Assembly: GCA_044224215.1 (NCBI GenBank)
Contig: JBGAKX010000163.1
Coordinates: 1 to 8,963 of the forward strand
From: DAOMFM01 sp035429825
GTDB lineage: Bacteria > Acidobacteriota > Blastocatellia > UBA7656 > JADIYM01
Direction of reading: 5' to 3'
DNA length: 8,963 bases
A program made the translations under genes and the position numbers. This document shows, one piece after another, positions 1 to 6,015 of the stretch (positions within the stretch are counted from its first letter, which is position 1; each line of letters opens with the position of its first letter). The notes below the pieces were generated by a model that saw only the letters and a list, made by a program, of their open reading frames with translations, did not search any database and was not told where the DNA came from.

Positions 1-78
1 CCTCACGCGGCGATCATAGCGATGGTACACGAGCTGCGCCACGCCGTATCACCTCACCGGATTCCGGCGCTCGAGTAA
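1..78 (+). CDS. possible 3' end of a plus-strand gene cut by the window edge
   Basis: Reading from base 1 in the first plus frame gives 25 open codons and a TAA stop at 76-78, with G or C in about 18 of 25 third positions. The stop lies only 3 nt before the end of the convergent glycosyltransferase gene, a normal arrangement for two converging genes. No domain or motif can be recognised in 25 residues, and a frame this short can be open by chance in high-G+C DNA. Otherwise the stretch 1-81 shows only a short inverted repeat (CCGGATTCCGG at 57-67) and no terminator with a T run. Confidence 0.2.
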   Translation, partial: PHAAIIAMVHELRHAVSPHRIPALE

Positions 79-81
79 CGA

Positions 82-1206
82 TCAGACGATCTGCTGAACG
101 CGACGCACGATGTCGAGCGCGGCATTCGGACGTGCCAGCCGGCGGACGTTCGCCCGTATGGCGGCGAGCCGGCCCGGTTCGTCGAGCAGCCGGTCGATCT
201 TGTACGCCAGGACCGGGAGGTTGTTGCACCGGATCGCCGCGCCCTCCTCGAGCAGGTGGTCCGAGTTGCGCTCCTCCTGCCCCGGTATCGGATTGACGAT
301 CACCATGACAAGGCCTCGGGCAAGCGCCTCTGACGTCGTCAGCCCGCCCGGCTTGCCGACGAGAAGGTCGGACGCAGCCATGTACTCGTCCATCTCCTTC
401 GTAAATCCGACGACGTGGAGCGGATGGCTGTTCGCCGGCGCTCCCTTGGCGACTTTTGATACGCGCTGCTTCAGTTCGTCGTTCTTCCCGCAGATCACGA
501 CGATCTGCACGTCGTGCTCGACGGCGAGCAGCGACTCGACGAGATGTTCGACCGGACCGACACCGAACCCTCCGGCCGACATCAGGATCGTCGTCCGAGC
601 CGCGTCGAGACCAAGGCGTTCGCGCGCCGCAGCCTTGTCGCGATCCGCGGCGAAGACAGGGTCGATCGGTATCCCCGACGCGGTGATCCGACCCGGCGGT
701 ATGCCGAGCTTTTCAAGGTGCACCCGCGTCTCGTCGAGCGCGACAAAGTACTGCTCAAAGTGGTGGCACAACCACATCGCGTGGACGTCAAAGTCCGTCA
801 CGACGATCGCCTGCGGACAGTCGAGCTTGCCCTTTCCCTTCAGCCACGACACGAGCTCGGCCGGAAGAAAGTGCGTGCAGACGATGACATCCGGCGCGTA
901 TTCGCGGACCATCTTCACAAACGGCCGCGTGTTGAGCCGATCGAGTGCGAGCCGTCGCCGCTCCTTCCGCCACGGTGTGTCGAGCGCGTCATAGAGCCAG
1001 CCGAGCAGCTCGGGCAGGCTGTTGACCATTTCGATGTACGCCTCGGCGTAGAGCTTTCGGAACACCTTGTTCGTGTACGTCAGCGTGTCGACGTGACGTA
1101 CCTCACGCGCGGTGCCGGACAGCGCGAACGCCCGCTCGAGCGCCTGCGCGGCGCGTACGTGACCCGCGCCTGCGGAGGCCGAGAGAAGCAGCACCTTGTC
1201 GATCAT
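82..1206 (-). CDS. GT28-family diacylglycerol glycosyltransferase (MGDG synthase / UgtP-like)
   Basis: This 374-aa protein is predicted to move a sugar from a nucleotide sugar to diacylglycerol or a similar lipid at the inner face of the cytoplasmic membrane. What I see: an N-terminal Gly-rich loop, SASAGAGH (residues 9-16), as in the MGDG-synthase N domain; CTHFLP (110-115); VVTDFDVHAMW (135-145), close to the UgtP/MGDG signature; SGIPID (177-182); and a C-terminal nucleotide-sugar domain with SAGGFGVGP (210-218), GKPGGLTTSEALA (284-296) and PGQEERN (308-314). Length is normal for the family. The ATG at 1206 is preceded by AGGA with a 6-nt spacer. It overlaps the stop of the PAP2 gene as ATGA, so translation is probably coupled. 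The frame stays open further upstream, but that part is the antisense shadow of the PAP2 gene. The family is secure. The exact sugar (Glc or Gal), the acceptor and processivity cannot be told from sequence. Confidence 0.9.
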   Translation of the reverse strand: MIDKVLLLSASAGAGHVRAAQALERAFALSGTAREVRHVDTLTYTNKVFRKLYAEAYIEMVNSLPELLGWLYDALDTPWRKERRRLALDRLNTRPFVKMVREYAPDVIVCTHFLPAELVSWLKGKGKLDCPQAIVVTDFDVHAMWLCHHFEQYFVALDETRVHLEKLGIPPGRITASGIPIDPVFAADRDKAAARERLGLDAARTTILMSAGGFGVGPVEHLVESLLAVEHDVQIVVICGKNDELKQRVSKVAKGAPANSHPLHVVGFTKEMDEYMAASDLLVGKPGGLTTSEALARGLVMVIVNPIPGQEERNSDHLLEEGAAIRCNNLPVLAYKIDRLLDEPGRLAAIRANVRRLARPNAALDIVRRVQQIV

Positions 1207-1928
1207 TGCGTATCCTGTCCCGATGATCCCGAGGGCCGAGAATCGCCGGATTCGTTCTTGCGGGCAAGCCGATTCGCAGTTCCGTAGACGATCGCGTGCG
1301 CACCCGTGACCCACACGATCGACGCGGCCCACGCACCGAGCACGTCGGACGGGTAATGGACGCCGAGGTACAGCCGCGAGCCGGAGACTGCGGCGACAAA
1401 GAGCACCGACACGATCACTGTGGCGGTGCGCCAACGCGTGGGCCATGCAACCGCCACGAGCGCGATCCCGAGCGCCATCGAGGCCATCGCGTGACCGCTC
1501 GGGAAGCCGTAGTCGAATTCCGGCGCCGGCGACGGCCACAACGCAGGTCGCGCGCGCTGGAAGATCGCCTTGACGATCAGGTTCAGCAGCGCCGCCCCGC
1601 CGAGCGACGTAACGAGAAAGACCAGGTCCCGGCGCCGGTGATGGCGCCAGACGATGGCCGTCACACCGGCGGCAAAGACGGCGACGCACGGTGCGGAGCC
1701 GAGCACCGTGAAGAGTACGGCGAGCAGGTCCAGCGTGCGGGACGAATACCGATGAATGCCGAGAAGGATCGGAACGTCGATGGCCAGGCCGCCGTGCCGC
1801 CAGACGTCCTCGGCGAGCGCTCCGAACACGACGAGCGGGCCAAGCACCCCAAAGAACAGCAGCGCAAGCCGGCCGATCGATTCACGCAGCAGATCGCGAA
1901 CCGCTGCAACCGTTTCGCGTCCGTTCAC
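1203..1928 (-). CDS. PAP2-family membrane phosphatase (lipid phosphatase)
   Basis: This 241-aa integral membrane protein carries all three PAP2 phosphatase motifs. Motif 1 is K120-x6-R127-P128 (KAIFQRARP), motif 2 is P143-S-G-H146, and motif 3 is S184-R185-x5-H191-x3-D195 (SRLYLGVHYPSD). H146 and H191 are the expected catalytic pair, with D195 supporting. About six hydrophobic segments are visible (around 21-39, 68-94, 101-119, 146-162, 168-183 and 196-215), matching the usual six-helix fold with an outward-facing active site. Family members remove phosphate from phosphatidic acid, phosphatidylglycerol phosphate or undecaprenyl pyrophosphate. The tail of about 25 residues is polar and probably cytoplasmic. 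The start is GTG at 1928, with a G-rich stretch 5' of it. An ATG at 1936 is out of frame and reaches a stop after three codons. The ATGA overlap with the glycosyltransferase gene suggests that the phosphatase may supply diacylglycerol to it. Confidence 0.92.
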   Translation of the reverse strand: MNGRETVAAVRDLLRESIGRLALLFFGVLGPLVVFGALAEDVWRHGGLAIDVPILLGIHRYSSRTLDLLAVLFTVLGSAPCVAVFAAGVTAIVWRHHRRRDLVFLVTSLGGAALLNLIVKAIFQRARPALWPSPAPEFDYGFPSGHAMASMALGIALVAVAWPTRWRTATVIVSVLFVAAVSGSRLYLGVHYPSDVLGAWAASIVWVTGAHAIVYGTANRLARKNESGDSRPSGSSGQDTQ

Positions 1929-1992
1929 GAGCTCATCACCCGTCGGATTCCTTCACACCGAGCCGGCATCGCAGCGCACCCATCGGCGTGCA

Positions 1993-2580
1993 CTAGTACC
2001 CGCGGCTTGCTGTCTCGAGCTTGATACTGGCGGCGATCTGGTCGAACTCTGCGGCGACGGCAGCAGCATCCGTCGTCAGGAGCGGCTGAATGTCGGGGGG
2101 AACGTTGGTTCCCGTCAGCGTCGCGTAGCCCACCAAAGCCTTCTTGCCCGACACGTTCGACAGGTAGAGCCTTGCCTCGAGCGTCAGTCCCCTGCTCGTA
2201 TGGGCACGGTAGATCCGTCCAAGCGTGATTGGGCTCTTCAACTGCGACGCCGGGATCTCCTCGACGGTCTGGCTCGTGATCTGGTTCCCGGCACTCAGCC
2301 GGCCGAGCATAAGACTGAGGATCGCGCGCCCCTGCGGCACGACCGTGTCCTCTCCCTTTCGCTGCATCGCGACAAAGACGCACGCAAAGGGAGCTGTTCG
2401 AATGAGGTAACAACCCTGGGTTCCCGCCGGAAGACCCTGGGGCATGTACGACGTGGGATAGACCAGCGAATAATTGTCAAAATAGAAGCGCTGCGTTGCC
2501 GCTTGCGGAGCCGGAACCGCGAATGATGACGAGGCGACGAGCACGACGAACACGGCGACGAGCAGTCGGTGGAATCGCAT
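1993..2580 (-). CDS. secreted protein of unknown function, possibly PsbP/Mog1/DcrB-like fold
   Basis: This 195-aa protein has a clear Sec signal peptide: MRFHR, then a hydrophobic core (residues 6-20), with likely cleavage around residues 24-28 (PAPQA). The mature part has two cysteines (C57 and C67) that could form a disulfide outside the cytoplasm. The opening FDNYSLVYPTSY (34-45) and the ending FDQIAASIKL (179-188) resemble the strand-YP-W and terminal FxxIxxSf pattern of PsbP/Mog1/DcrB-type small secreted proteins. This is a loose resemblance, so the function stays unknown. The ATG at 2580 is chosen because GAGGAG (2594-2589) lies 8 nt upstream. The in-frame GTG at 2589 overlaps that ribosome-binding site and is unlikely to be used. 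The gene lies 64 nt upstream of the PAP2 gene on the same strand with no visible terminator between, so it is probably the first gene of the operon. Confidence 0.8.
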   Translation of the reverse strand: MRFHRLLVAVFVVLVASSSFAVPAPQAATQRFYFDNYSLVYPTSYMPQGLPAGTQGCYLIRTAPFACVFVAMQRKGEDTVVPQGRAILSLMLGRLSAGNQITSQTVEEIPASQLKSPITLGRIYRAHTSRGLTLEARLYLSNVSGKKALVGYATLTGTNVPPDIQPLLTTDAAAVAAEFDQIAASIKLETASRGY

Positions 2581-2612
2581 GATGCACACTCCTCAAGACA
2601 CTTGTTTATTCC

Positions 2613-2641
2613 AGTATCCACGCACATGTGGGGCACTGCAA
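2613..2641 (-). promoter_or_regulatory. candidate sigma70-type promoter for the secreted-protein / PAP2 / glycosyltransferase operon
   Basis: Read on the minus strand, TTGCAG (2641-2636) and GATACT (2618-2613) are separated by 17 nt and lie 32 nt before the ATG at 2580. The -35 keeps the TTG and the -10 matches TATAAT at four of six positions. The start site would fall near 2606. It is the only reasonable match between the tRNA terminator and the first gene, but the boxes are weak. Confidence 0.35.
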
Positions 2642-2697
2642 CAAGCGTGTCCGGTTCGCATGCGCGGATTGGATCGGCGGAACGCACGCCGCATGTG

Positions 2698-2723
2698 AAA
2701 CGGCCACCTCGCGGTGGCCGTTT
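2698..2723 (-). terminator. hairpin terminator downstream of tRNA-Arg
   Basis: A perfect 11-bp inverted repeat (AAACGGCCACC / GGTGGCCGTTT) encloses a 4-nt loop, 15 nt past the 3' end of the tRNA. On the minus strand the loop reads GCGA, a GNRA-type stable tetraloop, and the stem ends in TTT before CAC. The T run is short, so termination may be partial. On the plus strand the same stem is followed by TTTTC, so it could act in both directions. It separates the tRNA from the downstream operon. Confidence 0.65.
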
Positions 2724-2737
2724 TCAAGCGAAATGTG

Positions 2738-2814
<77 letters not shown>

Positions 2815-2852
2815 GCATCGGGCAAAACAGGCCGCCCGGCTGCGAATCGTGG

Positions 2853-2882
2853 ACTATAGCCAAGCCGCTTGTTCTTTGGCAA
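2853..2882 (-). promoter_or_regulatory. sigma70-type promoter of tRNA-Arg
   Basis: On the minus strand, TTGCCA (2882-2877, five of six matches to TTGACA) is followed after 18 nt by TATAGT (2858-2853, five of six to TATAAT). The predicted start, near 2846, leaves a leader of about 32 nt before the mature tRNA 5' end at 2814, as expected for a pre-tRNA trimmed by RNase P. It is one of the two best promoters in the window and points away from the plus-strand gene at 3000. Confidence 0.65.
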
Positions 2883-2999
2883 GTGCAAAGTGCATCATCA
2901 TTTACAGTCAGGCGCGATCCCGAGCGAACTATCGGCTGCGACCGGGCGTAAGAGTTTTGGGCCGCAATATGCGGGGCGAACCGACTCGGGGGATGGACG

Positions 3000-4007
3000 A
3001 TGGATTATATGAAGCGACTGGACGAGCTTCGAGCAAAGATGCGGCAGAAGGCCGAGGAGACCGACCGGAAATACAACATCCGGTCGACACTCGACGAAGT
3101 GACGCGTACCGCCGAGCAGGCCGTACGCAAGGGCGCCGATGCCGCAAAGGTCGGGTACGACGCCGCTCGAACTCGCGCCGAGCAACTGAGCTCGGACCCG
3201 AAGCTCCGCGCACAGGCGCGTGAGGCTGCGGTCGCGGCGGAAGGTGCGGCTCGTGCCGCGGCCGACACCGCGTCCGAAGCCGCTCGCGTCGCCACGGGAG
3301 CACTGAAGACCGGCGCGCGCGTCGCGCGCGACCAAGCCGTCGATTTCTTCGGCGACGCGAAGCAGTACTACGACGCCGCCGCCGGCGCCGCGGCGACGGG
3401 TGCGGCGGCGGCCACGGTCGCTGCATCGCTGACAAGCGCCGTCGCCGGCGCGCGAAAATGGGTCACCGAGAACCCCGGCAAGGCCACCGTAGTCACGTTG
3501 TCGCTGATTGCCGGCGTTCGGGCCGGTGCCGCATGGCCGGGTCTCGACGTGACGATCCTCGGCGCTGGCGCCAGCGGCCACTGGCTGTTTCATTCGGCGG
3601 CCGGTTCGTATGGGATGTACAAGCTTTCGGATCGCTACATGGCGTATCTGAAGGAGCGCGAGCGGCTCCTGAACGAAGGCAAGCTGCCCGAGGCCGAACG
3701 CGCGCGTGTCCAGTTCCAGCGCAATGCCGCCAAGTACGTCGGCGCGCCGCTGCTCGGCGCGTTTTCGGTCGCGGCGGGCGCGACGCTGATGTACGAAGCG
3801 TTCACGGGCGGGGCAGTCATCGGGTTCCCGGTGAACCTGATTCTCGGGGGGAACCCGCTGCTCAACAGCATCTGGCTCTTCGGCAACGGGCTGGTCTGTT
3901 TCCACAACGGCTACAAGTTCTTCATGATGGCGCTCGCCAGGGAAGAGGACGTCGCCCGTGTGGTGAACGAGTTGCGAGGGCTGCTCCCGGCGATGGCCAC
4001 GGGCTGA
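3000..4007 (+). CDS. membrane protein of unknown function with Ala-rich amphipathic N-terminal half
   Basis: I cannot assign this 335-aa protein to a named family. Residues 1-30 are highly charged. Residues about 31-150 are very rich in Ala with regularly spaced Lys, Arg, Glu and Asp, as in long amphipathic helices of LEA or apolipoprotein-like proteins. A segment KWVTENPGKATVV (153-165), followed by a hydrophobic stretch, recalls the V-x-E-N-P boundary before the membrane helix of ElaB/YqjD (DUF883) proteins. Further hydrophobic segments lie near 184-200, 247-268, 270-285 and 288-303. A charged loop (216-243, KERERLLNEGKLPEAERAR) sits between them. There is no signal peptide. The ATG at 3000 has GGGGGA six nt upstream; ATG at 3009 is an alternative. 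A role in coating or tethering something to the membrane is a guess from composition only. It sits between a divergent tRNA and a metabolic operon, so neighbours give no clue. Confidence 0.82.
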   Translation: MDYMKRLDELRAKMRQKAEETDRKYNIRSTLDEVTRTAEQAVRKGADAAKVGYDAARTRAEQLSSDPKLRAQAREAAVAAEGAARAAADTASEAARVATGALKTGARVARDQAVDFFGDAKQYYDAAAGAAATGAAAATVAASLTSAVAGARKWVTENPGKATVVTLSLIAGVRAGAAWPGLDVTILGAGASGHWLFHSAAGSYGMYKLSDRYMAYLKERERLLNEGKLPEAERARVQFQRNAAKYVGAPLLGAFSVAAGATLMYEAFTGGAVIGFPVNLILGGNPLLNSIWLFGNGLVCFHNGYKFFMMALAREEDVARVVNELRGLLPAMATG

Positions 4008-4019
4008 GGCGCGAGCCGT

Positions 4020-4048
4020 TTGGGCGCGTCGGACGCGTTCAGTACAAT
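4020..4048 (+). promoter_or_regulatory. candidate promoter giving a leaderless or near-leaderless homoserine dehydrogenase mRNA
   Basis: TACAAT (4043-4048, five of six matches to TATAAT) lies 8 nt before the ATG at 4057, so transcription would begin at or next to the start codon. The sequence 17 nt upstream, TTGGGC (4020-4025), keeps only the TTG of a -35. No purine-rich ribosome-binding site occurs before 4057, which fits leaderless translation. Readthrough from the gene ending at 4007 is the alternative. Confidence 0.4.
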
Positions 4049-4056
4049 GCGGCCCG

Positions 4057-5088
4057 ATGCGAACGCTTCGCTACGGAATCCTCGGCTTCGGCAACGTCGG
4101 CGCGGCACTTGCGGCCCACGCGGCCGCGCGATCCGCGCGAATCGCCGAGACGCGTGGCACCGACATCGAGCTCGGGTTGGTTGCCGACAGCAGCCACGCG
4201 CTTGTGTCGGCGCACGGCCTCGACGCCAATGATCTGGCCCGCCGCCGCGATTCGGGCAGCCGCGTTGCCGATCTCCCCGGTGCGGTACCACTGGCGGGGA
4301 TCGAGGTCCTGAAGCCGACGGAGCTCGACTGTCTCGTCGTCTGTCTCCCGACCAACCGTCACACCGGCGAGCCTGGTCTCACCTGGGCCCGCGCTGCGAT
4401 CGACTCGGGGTGCAGCGTCGTCCTCGCGGACAAGGGGCCGGCGCTCATCGCCTTGCCGGAACTCGAGGAGGCTGCGGCAGCGCGAGGTGTCGCCGTCGGC
4501 GCGAGCGCAACCGTTGGAAGCGCTCTGCCGACGCTCTCCGTGGCGAAGCGCGAGCTGGCCGGCGCCTCCATTCGCGAGATCTCGGCGATCCTCAACGGCA
4601 CGACCAACATGATCCTCACGATGATGCGCACGTCCGGCGTCCCGTACGCGGACGCGCTCGGCAAAGCGCAACGGCTTGGAGTTGCCGAGCCCGACCCGAG
4701 CGCGGACGTCGAGGGTTGGGACACGGCCATCAAGCTCACGATTCTCGCGCGATCGCTGATGGAGCGGTCGATCACGTTGGCCGATGTTGAGCGGCGTGGT
4801 ATCGACATGATTCCCTCGTCGCTCGAGGACGAGGCGCGACGCTCGTCGGGGAGACTCCGGCTCGTCGGACGCGCCGTCAGAACCGGGGCGAAGACGGAAC
4901 TCACGGTGGCGCCCGAGGTCGTTGCCGCGAACGACCTGTTCTACCTCGTCGAAGGTCCGTCGAAGGGCGTGAAGTTCGTCACCGATGATTTTGGTACGCT
5001 GACCGTGCTGGGAGGCGCTTCGGGACGCACGGACGTCGCCGCGGCGCTTCTCAAGGACATCCTGTCGACGGATCGGGGGAACGCGTGA
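4057..5088 (+). CDS. hom: homoserine dehydrogenase, short form without ACT domain
   Basis: Predicted to reduce aspartate semialdehyde to homoserine with NAD(P)H in the cytoplasm, the branch step to threonine and methionine. The 343 residues start with a Rossmann loop G10-F-G12-N-V-G15. ADKGP (124-128) places K126 where the family's conserved catalytic lysine lies. The signature LNGTTNMIL (179-187) is nearly canonical. AEPDPSADVEGWDTAIKL (210-227) keeps E211, D217, D222 and K226, which align with E208, D214, D219 and K223 of the yeast enzyme. The C-terminal GGASGRTDVAAALLKDIL matches the usual closing helix. There is no fused aspartate kinase and no ACT domain, so feedback control by threonine through such a domain is not expected. 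The ATG at 4057 aligns with the Rossmann strand; an ATG at 4047 is out of frame. The stop overlaps the GTG of the exonuclease gene. Confidence 0.9.
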   Translation: MRTLRYGILGFGNVGAALAAHAAARSARIAETRGTDIELGLVADSSHALVSAHGLDANDLARRRDSGSRVADLPGAVPLAGIEVLKPTELDCLVVCLPTNRHTGEPGLTWARAAIDSGCSVVLADKGPALIALPELEEAAAARGVAVGASATVGSALPTLSVAKRELAGASIREISAILNGTTNMILTMMRTSGVPYADALGKAQRLGVAEPDPSADVEGWDTAIKLTILARSLMERSITLADVERRGIDMIPSSLEDEARRSSGRLRLVGRAVRTGAKTELTVAPEVVAANDLFYLVEGPSKGVKFVTDDFGTLTVLGGASGRTDVAAALLKDILSTDRGNA

Positions 5089-5627
5089 GCGAGGACGGAC
5101 CAGTCGTCGTCTTTGACGTCGAGACACAGAACCTTTTTTCGGACGTCGGCGATTCGCGAGCGACGGGCAAATTGCTCGTGTCGGTGGCGGTCAGCTATGA
5201 CGTCGATTCCGGCGAGTTCCGGTCGTTTACGGAGGCGAACGTCGGCGAGCTCATCGAGCAGCTCTTCTCGGCGCGCCTCGTCGTCGGCTACAACTCGCTC
5301 AAGTTCGATTATGCCGTGCTGAAGCCGTACACGGACCGGCGTTTCAACCGGGTTCCGTCGCTCGACATTCTCGATCACCTGTACCGTCGCACGGGGTACC
5401 GGATGCGGCTGGACACGGTCGCCGGCGAGACGCTCGGCACGGGAAAGACGGGCGACGGCATCGAGGCCGTCGAGCTGTGGCGAGCCGGACGCGTCGACGA
5501 GCTTATCTCGTATTGCACGGCCGACGTGCAGATCACGTACGACCTGTACAGATATGGCAAGGAGAACGGGGCCGTGTTCACGCGGGACCGCTCCGGCCGA
5601 AGGTCGCGAATACCCGTGATGTGGTAG
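5085..5627 (+). CDS. DEDDy-type 3'-5' exonuclease domain protein (RNase H-like fold, YprB/RNase_H_2-like)
   Basis: This is a 180-aa single-domain protein with the three Exo motifs of DnaQ-like nucleases. Motif I is FDVET (D11, E13). Motif II is GYNSLKFD (N70, D75). Motif III is YCTAD (Y143, D147), which marks the DEDDy subclass. The four acidic residues should bind two metal ions. LDILDHLYRRTG (93-104) and LDTVAGETLG (109-118) lie between motifs II and III, as in YprB-like proteins. The final residues IPVMW look like a natural end, so the gene is complete. The start is GTG at 5085 with GGGGGA 4 nt upstream, overlapping the previous stop as GTGA, so the two are probably translated together. 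Substrate (DNA or RNA) and partners are unknown; no helicase gene is adjacent in this window. Confidence 0.85.
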   Translation: MSEDGPVVVFDVETQNLFSDVGDSRATGKLLVSVAVSYDVDSGEFRSFTEANVGELIEQLFSARLVVGYNSLKFDYAVLKPYTDRRFNRVPSLDILDHLYRRTGYRMRLDTVAGETLGTGKTGDGIEAVELWRAGRVDELISYCTADVQITYDLYRYGKENGAVFTRDRSGRRSRIPVMW

Positions 5628-5639
5628 TGCGTGCGGGGC

Positions 5640-5669
5640 GGTACCCGCCACCGGTAGGTGGCGGATGCC
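5640..5669. terminator. strong hairpin between convergent genes, possible bidirectional terminator
   Basis: CCGCCACC (5645-5652) and GGTGGCGG (5657-5664) form a perfect 8-bp G+C-rich stem with a 4-nt loop (GGTA). Four more pairs outside one mismatch, including a G-U, extend it to 5640-5669. It fills the 44-nt gap between the stops of the exonuclease gene (5627) and the Rieske gene (5672). No T run follows on either strand, so it is not a textbook intrinsic terminator. It may instead protect mRNA 3' ends or pause RNA polymerase. Confidence 0.5.
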
Positions 5670-5671
5670 GG

Positions 5672-6013
5672 TCAGGACGACTCGTCTGCGATGAGCAGGC
5701 GCACCATGTCGCCGTCGACCTGGACCGGGCACGGCACGAGCGACGGCCACTCCGGCATCGACACGCACTCGCCCGTCCTGACGTTGAACTCCCACGCATG
5801 CAGCGGACAGATCACGACGTCACCCTCGAGATCGCCCGCGCTGAGCGGCGCGCCCTTGTGCGGACACACGTCGCGCGCCGCGTGGTATGCGCCGTCGACG
5901 TTGAACACCACGTATGCGTGCTCGCCAACCTCGACGCGTCGCATGCAGCCCGCTGCGATCTGCTCGCGCGTCGCGACCGTAATCGCGGTCGCCGTATGTC
6001 CCGCTTCACTCAC
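5672..6013 (-). CDS. small Rieske [2Fe-2S] ferredoxin (NirD / dioxygenase-ferredoxin type)
   Basis: This 113-aa soluble protein carries one Rieske cluster site. CPHKGAPL (50-57) gives the CxH pair C50/H52, and CPLHAWEFNVRTG (69-81) gives the CxxH pair C69/H72. Two Cys and two His hold the [2Fe-2S] cluster, so the protein is an electron carrier. The RTGEC and PCPVQVDGD features that follow are typical of NirD and of dioxygenase ferredoxins. There is no signal peptide or membrane helix, so it is cytoplasmic. The start is GTG at 6013, two nt past the stop of the upstream Pro-rich/TPR gene. The open frame continues upstream, but that part lies inside the neighbouring gene and lacks Rieske-like sequence. 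No oxygenase, reductase or nitrite reductase subunit lies in the window, so the redox partner is unknown. Confidence 0.9.
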   Translation of the reverse strand: MSEAGHTATAITVATREQIAAGCMRRVEVGEHAYVVFNVDGAYHAARDVCPHKGAPLSAGDLEGDVVICPLHAWEFNVRTGECVSMPEWPSLVPCPVQVDGDMVRLLIADESS

Positions 6014-6015
6014 GG

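Noticed and set aside
1207..1689. An N-terminal extension of the glycosyltransferase by 161 codons
   Set aside because: The extension overlaps the PAP2 gene and is Arg-rich shadow sequence. The ATG at 1206 has a good ribosome-binding site and begins the expected Gly-rich loop domain.
1296..2024. A 242-codon plus-strand open frame opposite the PAP2 gene
   Set aside because: The minus frame holds all three PAP2 motifs. The plus frame is charged low-complexity sequence.
2898..3905. A 335-codon open frame on the minus strand opposite the membrane protein gene
   Set aside because: It is rich in Arg, Gly, Pro and Ala with no domain pattern. The plus-strand frame has a ribosome-binding site and hydrophobic segments. 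Long antisense frames are common in high-G+C DNA.
4039..5127. A 362-codon minus-strand open frame opposite homoserine dehydrogenase
   Set aside because: The plus strand carries all the enzyme's catalytic motifs. The antisense product is an Arg-rich sequence without motifs.
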